Assembly (NCBI GenBank): GCA_964036155.1
Contig: OZ038423.1
Coordinates: forward strand, 44,841,249-44,905,248
Source of the DNA: Diploscapter coronatus
Taxonomy: Eukaryota > Nematoda > Chromadorea > Rhabditida > Rhabditidae
Length of the DNA: 64,000 bases
Reading direction: 5' to 3'
The number at the start of each line of letters is the position of its first letter. Position 1 is the stretch's first letter. Below the pieces are notes generated by a model. It did no database searches, had not been told where the DNA came from, and saw only the letters and a program-made list of their open reading frames with translations. A program made the translations under genes and the position numbers. Of the stretch, positions 25,403-37,757 are shown in pieces.

Positions 25403-28400
25403 ATGTCGACTCGTAGTAATTTTCTACTGCCATTCGGAATTTTTACTGTTTCCGTGTATTTCGTTTTCGGCTGCAATCAGACGTGCTTCGAGGGAATAAA
25501 GCGACAAAGGATAGAAATGTTGAAGGTAAAGATTTTTCACTTTTCTGATTTACCTTTTCCGTGACCGTTTCACTGGTAAACGATATGATCAGGGGTCCAC
25601 TGGACGTTCATCAAAAATCTGAAAAGAAAAATCAACCATTTATCGAATAACAAAACCAAAACCATTTACTCGCCAAATTTCGACCTGGATTTACAGAAAT
25701 TGACCTCCTGCATTTTTCACCAATCCACTATGAACACCATTTGTAAATTCACTAGTTATTTTCTTTATGTTTTGTCTAAAATTTGAATTTTGCAAACGGT
25801 GGTCGTGGTGAACTGGCAAAAATACGAGTGTCCTGGATTCACGAATATGTATTTTTAGATGAACATACTCGATTCATTACACATGAAGTCGCCTCCAGAC
25901 ATTTCTGGAGCCGAAATTCCCGAGCACATCAAGCGATTGGCCAGAGAAATGTCGGAGGTCGAAACTGATGAAGCCACGGAGTCCGTCATCCTTATGGGAA
26001 CCGATCCGTCAAGTAGGCGCACCTGAAATTTGAAAATTATCTCATTTTAGCCGGTTTCATGATTTCAACTTTTCTTCCAGATTTTAAAAGGAAATTGGCC
26101 CAATTACATTGTTTTTCGGTTTCTTATTTTCTTAAATTTTGTTGCCAAGGACAAAGAATAAGAAGGTTTCTTGAGGACATTTCGAAATTATTCGCTCAAT
26201 TTTCGAGGCGCACAAATTAGATATTCTGATTTTTCGCTGGTTTTTTTTCTATTTCCAGCAGTTTACTAGGCACAATTGATCTCGAAAATGGAAAAAATGC
26301 GTACAAAATCTACGTTGTATAGTTAGGAACCGCAAACTCCGCCCTCTTGCATTTTTTGCTTTTGCTCAAAAAGTGATCATTTGAAACCCCAAAACGCGAA
26401 GCGAAAATAGAGAAACATTGCGGTAAACGAAAATCAAGGCTCTCGAAACTGCTCATCCTGACCCCTATGCATAGTAGTGCGTTCCATTATATTTCATTAT
26501 GCGAACACGTTCTCCCCGATTTCGACAAGTATCCTTGAATTTGGCGCGTAACTCGTTTCGGATGAACTTTACCTGAGAACTGAACGCTCATTAATTAACA
26601 GGGTTTAAAGATTATATAAAGCTCTTTTGAATTTCTTTCAGAGTCAATTTAACTTCCAATGTATTTCGGAGAACTACTTGGTTTTTCTCAATGTTGATTC
26701 AATTTTATTTATTTCATTTACTATTTCAACCGTAACCTATTTATTATTAATGATTTAAACAAACATTTCCTCAGCTCAAAATTGATATCATTTTCATTCT
26801 TTTCGAGTGAATAATATGGAATTGCATCATGCTATGTTTTCATTCATAGCAAAGCGCATTGTGAAATCGTTTTTTTTTTAAATATTTTCTTGAAGCTCCT
26901 AGTTTCTCTTCTTGCAAAAATTTACTTTTGTCAGTTTATGTGAGGCAGAAAAGCGTTTTGGAACACGACTATATTGCATCATTGGCTTCTGCACAAACCT
27001 CTAAGAACTTACCGCGGAATCTTCTTCGTTGATGATATAGTTTGTGAAAAATAGAGAAGAGAATACACTCAAACCTTTTCTCTGCCAGTGGGAGTGGCGA
27101 TTTTACTCTGATCCCTCGTATTTTTCTACTTTCTAATTCTATGACCAACGCGTTTTCACTCTATCTTCCGACTTTCTAGCCCTCTTTTTGTCAATGTCAG
27201 GTTTCAACGAGAGTTTTGTGTGTGTGCGTGTGGCTATTTTCGATGTTTCGAAAAGAAGGAAATAGCGTAGTGTAAAGAAACAAAAAGATGTCAGGAAAAT
27301 TGAACATTTTCCGCTTTTTGCAGGGGAACTTTCAGAGTTCGATCTCAGGAATTTTTGAGGGACACACATTTTTTGAAAATTCTATCCCGGAAACCTTGAT
27401 TTTCAATGATCTCTAAAATTTTCCTTTCGCTTTTGTTTTCTCGAGAAAAATGCGCGAGATACGATCGAATTTCACATAACGAATGACTAGGGTCGGATAA
27501 AAGAGCCCAAAACCAACGAATTCCCGAAAGCTGAAACATCAGAAGAGCAATGGTCACATATTGTCAGCCATCATTTCCGGCATAGACGTCTAAAAAATGA
27601 AATCCAAGATTCTGAGAAAATACGCGAAAAATGAATAAACACTGCAATTTTCACGTGAAACTGTAAATTGAGAAAATTACCCATGTAGACTATTTTTCTA
27701 AAAATTACCCTGGAAAATTCAGCACGAAATGCCTATAATTGCAGCAATAATTGCCGTAAAAGTACGATGATGAAATTCGAGTCGGGAATGTTCAGAAAAC
27801 GGAAGTCCCTCTGTCACTTTTTGTACGGAAATTTGATGAATGAGAAATTTTGCAGTTAGTAAGGAAGTGATAACTGCGATGCGCGTTTTTGCCGTGAAAT
27901 TAATGAAACACCATGCGCTTCCGGCGCGGAAATTGATATTGTTCATGGAAATTGAGAGTCAATAAATCTGCCTTATGATTCATGAAATCGGAATTTATGA
28001 AAATCCCTGCGAAATTGCTGAAAAATTGAAATTTTCCTTATTTCAGAAGGACTAGATCAATCTATGCTCGTTACCCAATTTACTAACCTCGACAAATATT
28101 CGAGCCGGAAAATCGTCAGGGTAAGATTTTCTCCTAGTTTTTTTCCTCTAAATCGAGTACAAAAAACCAAGTGTTGTGTGATTTTCGGATGAAATGTTTA
28201 CTGATGAATGCGACCTTCTCATACAAGTCGAGTCCACCAATTTCTCACAACCCCGATATTAGTGAGCCATTGCCACATCATTGCATTTGAAGCTGTTTTT
28301 CGTTTTGCAAAACTCGTATAAACCTAATTCCATTGAAATTCAACTGAATATAACTCACTCTGGGGGAATTTTCCCCGAGTTTCAATAGCAGCTACGGTAA

Positions 28401-30213
28401 TCCTTTGAAGATATAATAATCGGGAGATTTAATAAACCGCGAGATGCCCACATGGGTCGCGCACCACTTGGCTGAAGTCACTAATCCTCAAAATTCCCAT
28501 ATGTTACTGGAAGAACTGATTAAAAATGATGAAAAGTGAAAACACCTTAAGATTCAATACTTTGAATTAATCCAAACCCTTTATCTTCTTACGGTGATGT
28601 TGGCATTTAGCATGTGTCCTTTGAAATTTTTCATAGCAGTTTAAAAATGAACTTTTTAGTTTTGGTCACCAACAAATTGAGACTTGCGATTTTCATTCAC
28701 GAATTTACAATGCAACGCAATACATAAACGAGGCGTCCTCACTTGAGAATTCCATCTAATAAGTGATTTTTGCGAGCGTACGTGAAAGAGGTAATTGGAA
28801 GAATAGAGACTCATTCACATAGCCGATAAAATATGCCATCACTAGAGAGAAAATATGAAAAAGCAACGACCGTCGGCCGGAAAAATTGGTTTGAAAATGT
28901 TCATTATTAGTCCCATTACACCGCATTAAAAGAAACTCTATTCTGTTCGCTCGAAGTGCTGCTAAAATTAGTAATTTTTCACGGGCATTTTAAAAATAAG
29001 AGGAAGTGAATTCAATCGAGCAAAAATCAAATGAAAATTGGAACTAATCTAAAAATTACCGTATATGAAAAATATAAATCCAGGCTGCCCTTGGAGTCTA
29101 CCTGAAAATTGGTGCAGAGTTCGAGATACCCGTTGAAGTCAACATCGAGGTGAAAGAGAGGCTCATGGATGGATCGGTGAGTTAATCTATTAAGAACCAG
29201 GGAGGAGCTTTGATTTTTAGTTTGGCGACACGCTCCTAGAACGTACCATCTACCTTGCCAAGTCCACGATGCTTCGTCTCAGGATTAACGGAGACGTCAT
29301 GCAGTCCGCGTTCAACAAGGACGACTTCTATGGTCTGACGGTGATTGCCAAGTACGATGGTGAGAACCTTGCAGTACACCCGCAGAGCTTTCACAATAAC
29401 AAGGATACGGTAAGACGGCGTACTGGTCCTAATATCATGATCATGATTTGAGAGCATGTTCCTGGTGCTTGATACCATCGTCGGAGGACACCGCTCCAAA
29501 CGCTCGTACGGATTATGCAGGACGGCTGAGGAGAAACAGAAGGGTTGCTGTCTCCAGGACATGCTAGTCGACTTCAAGGAACTCGGATTCGACTTCGTTC
29601 TTGCGCCAAGACGATACAATGCCTACATCTGCAGGGGAGAATGCAAGCCCATTGATCATCATGTAAGCATTCATATTTGATCTTCTCTCTCAAGGGCCAT
29701 CAGTTTGGATGACAAAGCTTGTATTATTGCCCTAATCATATCCTATCTTCTTCAAAGTGTATACGATACCAAGTCCATTAGAGAAACTCACAACTCTCGG
29801 CCATAAAAGCTCAAGGTTGCTAGGCGAGTCTGCAGATTAGATTAGGCTATAAATAGCACTGGGAAAATGTGTGGATTTAGTAATTCATATCAAGAGGATA
29901 CGGTTAGAGATTTGCAGAAATTCATAGAAACAATTTTCAGCTTGAAAAAATGGAGCACTCGAGACTGTCGATTATCCAGGAGATGAGAAGGAGCGGACTG
30001 CTTCAGTCCTGCTGTCATCCCACTTTGTAAGCTTTTGGAACTTGCTGAGCATTTTTCTTATGAGTGTCCGTCAATTTATCAGGTCTTAGTTTTCAGTTCA
30101 TACAAGTATTTTTCAGATACGACCCCGTACGCCTGATCTACATGAATGAGGAGAGGCAGATAATTATCACGGACGTCCAGGGCATGATCGCTAGATCTTG
30201 CAGCTGCTCTTGA
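25403..30213 (+). CDS. daf-7: DAF-7-type TGF-beta family ligand precursor (341 aa)
   Basis: Eight exons: 25403-25525, 25859-26012, 28047-28120, 29084-29176, 29221-29409, 29453-29662, 29941-30026, 30117-30213. The product is a secreted growth-factor prohormone: signal peptide (about residues 1-24), prodomain to residue 228, furin-type site HRSKR (224-228), and a 113-residue mature domain. The mature domain has nine cysteines in the TGF-beta/activin layout: GLC, GCC, ICRGEC, SCC and the terminal CSC. The segment APRRYNAYICRGEC and the ending GMIARSCSCS resemble nematode DAF-7 more than the BMP-like DBL-1 or UNC-129. TIG-3 remains an alternative. In C. elegans DAF-7 is made by sensory neurons and blocks dauer entry. 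That role here is inferred. The 43-nt intron 5 uses the unusual acceptor TTTGAG, and introns 2 and 3 are 2.0 and 1.0 kb. Confidence 0.9.
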
Positions 30214-30332
30214 ATGACTAGCTTTGCTTGAAAATATTGATGATAAGCCATCTATTCATCAAAAACTGAATCATTTGAATGAATCTCCGCTACTTCATTT
30301 TACTAGTGTATTGCTTTGATCAGTCACTCGGC

Positions 30333-30612
30333 CATGTTCATTAACGAACGCAAGCTATGCCTTCTTTACTCCCAAAATACGTGTATCGTGAAGAAACTAT
30401 TCCAGACGGCGTGGCATCCTTCCCCCTTCCGAAAAAGAAAATAGACATCTCTCGCTGTATTGAAACATGGGTGCAGGATAGTATAATTTATATTGCGTGA
30501 AAGAAGCGGAGAGTCAACTAATGGCAACTCAAAGGCGTCTAGCATTGAAGTACGGTAATAGGCGTCTGACACGCCCACCGAAACCTGCAAAAGACTTTCG
30601 TTAATGAACATG
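30333..30612. repeat. Inverted repeat with perfect 16-bp arms
   Basis: CATGTTCATTAACGAA at 30333-30348 recurs as its exact complement at 30597-30612, with 248 bases between. The interior is GC-richer than its surroundings and open on the minus strand (30366-30611). There is no clear target-site duplication. A small inverted-repeat element is possible, as is a pair of divergent start exons sharing MFINE at their ATGs. Confidence 0.4.
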
Positions 30613-31282
30613 ATAGCATGACTGGAGTGTCAGTATTAACTTATTATTTGTTTTTAGTATCATTTTTCTTGTAACGTTTTGAAATTTGACTCGTTTCCTG
30701 CTGCCATTATAATCGAATTTCGTATACTTGATAGTACCAAATCTCCGCTGATTCTTTCTGCAAGAAAATCTCTAAGACTATGACCGAATTACCTTTTCGC
30801 GCGACTCCCAAATATTCCTCTAAAGCATCGTAGCTCTGCTACCTCGAATGCTAATTAAATCCCCAATTATCCTAATTAGTTCCTTAACTATGTTAATTAA
30901 GCTAGAACAGTACGTTCAAATTTTCTGGCAGAATATATTTGTACATTGGAATTGTGTCGTTGAGCAATGCTAAAATCCGAGATTGGGAATTAACATTTTT
31001 GGAAATTAACAATGTTAATTCCGAATCTAACGGCTTTCATTCGGATAGTTGGCGAAATTACCCACTTGTTTATTTTTCTTATGCTAATTTCCAGCTTTAT
31101 ATTTGAACATGCGCGTTTTCGATGGCTATTTTTCCTCTACTCATATCATATCATATGCACGATATTCAATCATCAAAATCTCGTATATCTCAGTTATTTT
31201 AAACTTATACATATTTTAGCTAAAGATATATTCCAGGGTATATTAGTTTATATTGAGAATGTGATCAATATATCCTGAATTA

Positions 31283-31521
31283 CCGTAAAATCTAAAATAG
31301 AAGTCTATGGACTTTTATGTTTCAATCCCCAAAATTTTAAAAATTTGGCTTTTTTCAAACCGCCATACTCCTCATCTAATGATCATAGTCACTTCAAATG
31401 AAGACTAAATCCACTCTACACACTCGAAGGAACAATTATAAAACACTGCCTGAGATCATCGGAGTTGGGCAATGGGTAGTTCTAGTATTTGAGAGGAGGA
31501 CTTCTATTTTCGGCTTTACGG
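31283..31521. mobile_element. MITE, copy 1 (TA target site, about 24-bp terminal inverted repeats)
   Basis: The element begins CCGTAAAATCTAAAATAGAAG and ends in the near-complement TTCTATTTTCGGCTTTACGG. TA dinucleotides flank both ends (31281-31282 and 31522-31523), as for Tc1/mariner-type insertions. The interior has no transposase. Its sequence, including CTATGGACTT and TAAAACACT-like stretches, matches the element at 51957-52178 over nearly the whole length. Confidence 0.7.
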
Positions 31522-34500
31522 TATATAAAATATTCAAAGAAACACGGTAGACTTACGCCTAACGTTGGCTGAAGCCGGTTGAAAATCCAAGAAACCCCTT
31601 GATTTATAAGCATTAATATTATTTGCTTAATTTTAACTTATGCATAATTTGATTCATTTAGTCGCAATTCTAGTCTCAATCCTTGAACTAGTGCGATATA
31701 CTCTTCTTTGTTCCTCAAAAAGACTTGCAGGGGGAGGAGGAAGGAATACCCGCGAGATTAACCACTGTGCTCTGCGTCTTCGCATCGTGCATTCCATATT
31801 GTGCCTTTCGCGGATACGCGCCCCGTCCTCCTCGGCAAAAGTCTTTTTCAAAGACAATGAAGAGCGCATAGCTTTGAGTTTTAAAGATGGGTCTTTAGAA
31901 ACTCATATCTTTCAGCATCGATATTTAATCAATCCTTAAAGTTCAGTTGTTATTATTTAATTATTGCGATGAGACCTTGTTTGGATTTAATAAATGAATT
32001 TTCAAAAATACAAGTTTATTTTATAAACATGCAAATCGTGTATTTTAAGTCTAAGATCTGCAGTATTAGCTAAATAAAATTCTCGCTGACAAGGTCCAGT
32101 TACTAGGTACTGGATGCAAGTTTCGTAGTTTTTTAAAAAGAAATTTTAAAGCTTGGGCATTTTTGTGGTGCAAAACTGCAAAAATAGAAATAGCTTTTTC
32201 TTCTGGTAACAATTTTTCCCCATGCGTCTAACTCCAATTTGCTTACAAATTAATGTAAAAAGATATTTTTTGGAAACTACAAAGATAACGGTCTCAAATC
32301 TCAAATATTTTTTTTCAAGTATTGGTTTTTAATTTCCTAATTTGAATGACGATATGATACTACTATCGGATTTCGCAAATTTCAAGTTTCACGATCTTTT
32401 AGACTTCATAAGACGATGGTGTAAAGGATTAACGGACGTCATCAAAGTAAACTTTGAATTTTCTCCATTGTTCTAGGGATTTTGATAAAAAAAACTCCAG
32501 ATACGTGGTTCAGACTGGGAATTCTGGAAGGGATAGCTATTTTCGAAATTCTAACTATTACGTAGAATCTATGAATAACTCCATGTCTGGTAAAATGTTT
32601 ATGATCTACTGGTGATTTTTGGTACCAGAGTCATCAACTGATAAGGTTTTTTTTAATAAACATTTGCAAACACGTGAAATTATAACTTACCTTAGATAGA
32701 GTACAAGAGCGGATTTCGGAATATTAGACAGGCAAAGTTATCATTTTTATACCTGTGTTAATCTCTGCTAATAGTCGTTCCTCATTTTGTTCAATTCAAG
32801 AAGCTTAACCTCTTTTGGTTTAAATAATCTTTGATCGAAACCCGGAAGCTTTAAATTTCTTAGGATAAGCTTCCTGATTATCATTCCCTGGGTCAAGAAG
32901 TAAAAGCCTACAATTTTTCTGATTTTTTCGAGAATTAAACCGAAGGCGACCGTAAGACTGTGAAGGTGGCTTACTTGAGTGAAAAATTGGCCAAAAATAG
33001 TGCTAAACTATAAAATTTTAATTTAATAAATGGTGAACTTCCTGTTCGGATTTTTGAAATTAATATTATTCTCCTGGAGAGAATAGAATCGATGATAATA
33101 GTGCAATATTTTGTAGGGTATATTGTAAAACATACCAAATTTTGAATTTTGAGAAATCTACGTCTCAAAAACATTCTCGCAAAATTTCGTGATTCACTTT
33201 GTAATTGTTACGGAATCGTGAGACTTGAATATTCAAAAATCAAAATAAAATACTTCTAGACTATACGTATAGGAAAAACGTTCCTTTGCAATCTCCGGCT
33301 GGATTTCTGACACTGGTCAAAACCAAACTTCAAATTTTCATTCAAGAAAACTCGTGAAGTCCCGAATTCCATCTATTTTATGGCTTTCCAAAATAAAATG
33401 TCTGGTAAAGATCTATCCAAGTTTGGTTCGAAAAAATACCCGTAGACTCATTATTTGTACAATTTCTCTTGTTTATTAGAATAATGAATACCTATTATCT
33501 GAAAAAGTAAGAACATTATCAAATTTAATCTCCTAACATTTTCGGATTAGGATAAATCAGGATATTAGATTTATGATGAATTTAATATCCATCCATAGTT
33601 TCGAAGACTTTTCACATATTTATGAGTCTGATATTTTCTATTTTGCACATTTTAGGCTTCTTAAAACGTGTACTGACATCATTCAAACTAAATAATCAAC
33701 AGAATAAATATAATATCGCAGATGGAAGTTCTAAATTTTGAATTTAAATTCAAAAACATGAAATCCAGAGGATTTTTTGCCTGATCATATCAAAGACCCA
33801 CTTACAATTTTTTTTCGAAATGGTAATTATGATTAGATCGGAGAAATCAAGTTTTATAGCGACTTTTTCGAATGTCCATAAAATCGAATTACTTTGATAC
33901 GAAGGCGAGTCATAGGCTTTTGGTCTTTGAAAGACCGATGATAATTGTATTCTTGAACGGGCTTTAGGGCATTTTTAGACACTTGTACGAACATAGGAGT
34001 ATTTTTATCGCAAAACAATGGAATTTTTGCTTAATCTCGAGATTTTTGGAAGTCCAAAATTGGGTTTGGTCATGCGAGGTTTGAATTGCGAGAGTTTACG
34101 ATCAAGATTAGGAGATATTTGAACTCTTTATCTAACCAACCACCAAACGGCGCTCCATACGATAAATGCTTTTCAACCAAATCTAACATATTTTCAACTA
34201 AATCGAAAACATTAAATAGTCCTGACTAAATTATTATTTGGTTTTCTAACAGGGAGGGCTGCGGTGGACAAAAGGTGGGGAGAGTCTCCCTGAGTGGAGT
34301 TATATAAAGTTGAATCTTATTGTACCTACTAAACCCGACATCATTTCCGATTATTTCGTTTCTAAATCTAGAGACTCATAGAGAGATCAAATTGAAATCT
34401 CTCGAATTTCCAGACCGTGGGAGTTTTCCGCGTCAGACAAGCTAATTACCCTCGAATTAGCGGGTAATGAGGCCAAAACATGAATACATGGAAACACCAC

Positions 34501-37003
34501 GTGGTTGAATGGGTAGAGCGGTTGAGATCCCATCAAATATGGGCAAAATGGGCAGAGTCTGAATGGGCGCATAGGTCAGTCGACCAGACAGGGATAATTA
34601 GGGGTTGCAGAGATCCCACGGCTAGAAGGGAAGGCTTTAGGATTAATAAGTAATTGGACAAATGCCAAGGTAGTGTCATTTTCGGTGCAATTATATAAAA
34701 TCATTAATAGGTTTTCGAAAATTTTTAAATTAAAATAAATTCATCTAAATATATATTTAATTATAAATAAAAGATAATCAATAAATAAATTTCATAGCTA
34801 AGTATTTGAGATTTGTATGGTCGATCGAAGAAAATATGCTTGGTTGGCGTGTTCCAGACAAGTTCAACAAAAAATGATAAGCTTCAAAAAATTTAGCTTA
34901 ATTTAATCGAAGGTCATATGTTTTTAGTAAGAAAACGATTTTTCGAGTTTGTTACTTTAGAATTTCTCATTATCAGTGCCTTTTTAATATAACGAATGTT
35001 CTGTAGTCGATGACTTTATATAGTTTTTTGAATCTCTCGAATTTTTGCAAGTGCCTTAAAGCACCTAAATTAACCGATTAGGATGATGTTTCAAGACCGC
35101 TGTCGAGAAAATAGCGTTTCTTGGATCGGACCGACGACTTTTTCCGGGGCTTTTCGGCCGCATACAATCACGTGAAATGCAGTACCAGGCATTTCCGACG
35201 ACTTTGGAAGGTTCAAAAGATGAAAAAGTGCTTTACTTTGAACCCCAAATAATAATAGAAAATCAGAGGGGATACGAATTTTGTAGGACACTGATCACGG
35301 CGTTTGGCACCGACTCGGGAAATTTCTAATGAAAATACTAAAATTAGGCTATTTTTGTGAAATATATAGCTTATTTTAAAATGTTGTATATTCTATATAC
35401 AAAATGCAGTTAAAGACTGAACATTTTCATTATTATATTAGGAATTGGAAGGTGTTCTTTTTTTCTATATTGGGTTTTCTTAGTTTAGCAATATCAAATT
35501 TTGGAAAACCGCAAACTTTGATTTTTTTCAATTCATTTAAATGTTGTGCTCTCCAAAATTTCAACATTTTTCTGTGAATAGCTCGCATTTGCAGGCGGTT
35601 GAATATTTCCTGTTAGAAATGAGATTTTTTTACTGAAACTGCAGAAAAATGTTGAAAAGCGGATATAAAATAGCGGAAAGGAAATTAAAGGGGAGATTAG
35701 AATCTTTCTACCGGAGATAACTTTTGGCTTGCATTTTCGAAATAAGGCGGAAATTCCGAGACTTGTTACTTGCTACTTCCAGAATAAGAGAAAGCTTACT
35801 GTAAAGTAGGAAAAATATCCAAATAGACAATTCGGGGATTAGTTTTAAAACAATAGAAGATGATAGTCTGAAAGCTGAATTGTAAACGTTTTTTGTCGCT
35901 GAAACGATGTTTACACTCCAATATCACGTTTTACCTATTTATTCGAAAGCTTGTGATAGTGAATAATAGTCCGCTTATTTTGCAACAATTTCATAATTAC
36001 TATGCAAAGCCATGCTTGTTTTGGGGGGATATATTGATGTTAGCTTTATGAGTCATAAAATTGGTTATTTCGAATCCTTTGAAATCCAAGGATTAAGTTG
36101 AAGATATAATCCAAATTTTCCTAATCTTAAATAATATAAAATTGTATCACTCATGAACTAATAATCATTGTTTTAAGGTGTGCAGCATTCATGATAAAAT
36201 GTATGGAATCTTGCTTTCACATGTTCGGGATTAAGCTAAAGCTAATCCCAACTTTTCATCTCTTTGGATAAGAAAATACTTATAATCGTATGATTAATAA
36301 GAGTTGTCCTGTAATGTGGTCGTAATAAAAACCTGTCACGAAAATACAATTTTACTAGTATTATAAGATGAGAATTTCGACATTCCATACTTAAATACGA
36401 ATGAATTCAAACAATCAAAAGGAATCAAGCCGCTACAATTCGGGAATTGTAATCAAGCTAATGAAAATTGCACTCAGAAGGAGCTTAAGCACTCGAAAAA
36501 TTAAATGTCTGATATATTAGGTTAAAAGATAAGCATAATAATATGGTTTAAATCGAATCGTGTAATAAGCGTAAATTAGATAAATTCATACTCAATGACG
36601 GTGTAGTTTTGTCAAGTAATGACAACAGTACAATTTTTAAATTTAGCGCAATAGCATGATTTTGATATTCAGAGGGTGAATATTAATTTCTCGAGAGTTG
36701 GCGTCAGTGTACAAGCCTTCTGAAGGTCATCACGTCAGCGGCATTTTGGAACTTGGATAAACAGGAAGTCAAAAGTGGAACATGATTGTTTCATTTCATA
36801 ATAATGATGATACCAGTAAAGTTGAAGTTTAGAAACGAGGGATTTAGAATATTAATATGCCAAAAATGATTGAATTATGAATGAATACTCTGTTTTAGAA
36901 TAGATTGAAGATTTGTGGAAGGAGTTACGGAGACTTTGATTTCGTCCCGGGCCATTAGTGCAATGTATTTCTTGTAGATCACTAAAATAATGCTAGTTCT
37001 TTT

Positions 37004-37677
37004 TTAAATTATAATTTTGTTACTACCAGGCCTATTCTGAGCAGAATTATTCTCAAATGTAGCATTTTCAAGCTGATTTAGTTCCTTGAAAGCTTCTTTG
37101 GGATTTGAAATATCTGTGAAAATATAGTTCATCACGATTTTGTCGATTTTCGCAGGACCAGCATCTCGAACTATCTGAATTATTTGGGTATGTTTTAGGA
37201 AATCGCTTGTCAAAGAATATGTCTATATAATTATTGCGGAGCGATATTCATGGTTCATAATTTAATCTAGAACTTATAATTTACATTTTACCTGCAATCT
37301 TTGCGCATGTCCAGGTTCCAGTAGACAATATACCGGCGATACTCGATACAGTTCGTTGTCGCTACACTTGATTTTTATTGCTACTCTGAAACTTAGATCT
37401 TTTATTATCTTGTGACTCTTTTTAAAGTTCCAGATTCATAATCTTTTTTCTAGGAATTAGAAGATCTCAACGCGAAGTCCACGAGTTCCAGAAAAATCAT
37501 TTTATGTTCGGAAAGTTTCCGAAACTTAGATTTACGCTTCCAAAAGCTTCTAAACTCTATTAACCTCTGATTGCTTCCGTTGACCATCATATGTCGAGAG
37601 CCGCCTCCCTGTGTTGCCGAATAATAGGAGGTCCTCGGGGAGACAAACAACTCATAGTCTTCGTCGTCATACAACAT
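37004..37677 (-). CDS. MSP-domain sperm-specific protein (SSP-like), 125 aa
   Basis: Three exons: 37677-37565, 37385-37292, 37174-37004. The product reads as a single immunoglobulin-like MSP domain. Strand motifs in family order are: a Pro-containing start (ELFVSP), HMMVNGS, VAIKIKCSDNELYRVSPVY, a LEPGHAQRL turn, the GPAKIDKIVMNYI strand, and an acidic/Asn tail. The IKIKxxxNxxYRVxPVY core and the AGxxKxDK stretch are typical of the small nematode SSP class rather than of true major sperm protein. Such proteins act in the sperm pseudopod cytoskeleton. The role is inferred from family. The ATG is preceded two codons upstream by ATATATTTCAG, an ideal trans-splice acceptor, so the start looks secure. 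It lacks a signal peptide, as expected. Confidence 0.8.
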
Positions 37678-37746
37678 TCTCTGAAATATATTCTTAGCAA
37701 CAAGCCAAAAATAAATCTAAATCCGAATCAAACATCAAAGTATTGC

Positions 37747-37757
37747 GATAAATTATC
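37747..37757. promoter_or_regulatory. GATA-site palindrome upstream of the sperm gene
   Basis: GATAAATTATC, two facing GATAA sites, lies 70 bases upstream of the MSP-domain ATG and just before the likely outron. GATA elements are known in C. elegans msp promoters. Function here is inferred from position only. Confidence 0.35.

Larger units (their letters stand above)
30214..37003. other. Long intergenic region after the TGF-beta gene
   Basis: About 6.8 kb. It contains the inverted repeat at 30333-30612 and the MITE at 31283-31521. GC-richer patches occur at about 31700-31870, 34240-34640 and 35090-35240, each with open frames that lack recognisable motifs and consistent splice sites. They could be unrecognised exons or promoters. 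The rest is AT-rich. Confidence 0.4.

Noticed and set aside
29236..29619. 127-codon minus-strand open frame
   Set aside because: It is the antisense shadow of conserved exons of the TGF-beta gene, whose phase, cleavage site and cysteines fix the plus strand.
31640..31939. Overlapping frames in a GC-richer patch (minus-strand Arg-rich frame, plus-strand frame)
   Set aside because: The patch may be a promoter or lost exon, but neither frame has a start context, splice partner or motif.
34490..34600. tRNA-like text (GGTTGAATGGGTAGAGCGGTTGAGATCCC)
   Set aside because: It lacks a second GGTTCGAATCC-type box at the right distance and no cloverleaf could be drawn, so no tRNA is called.
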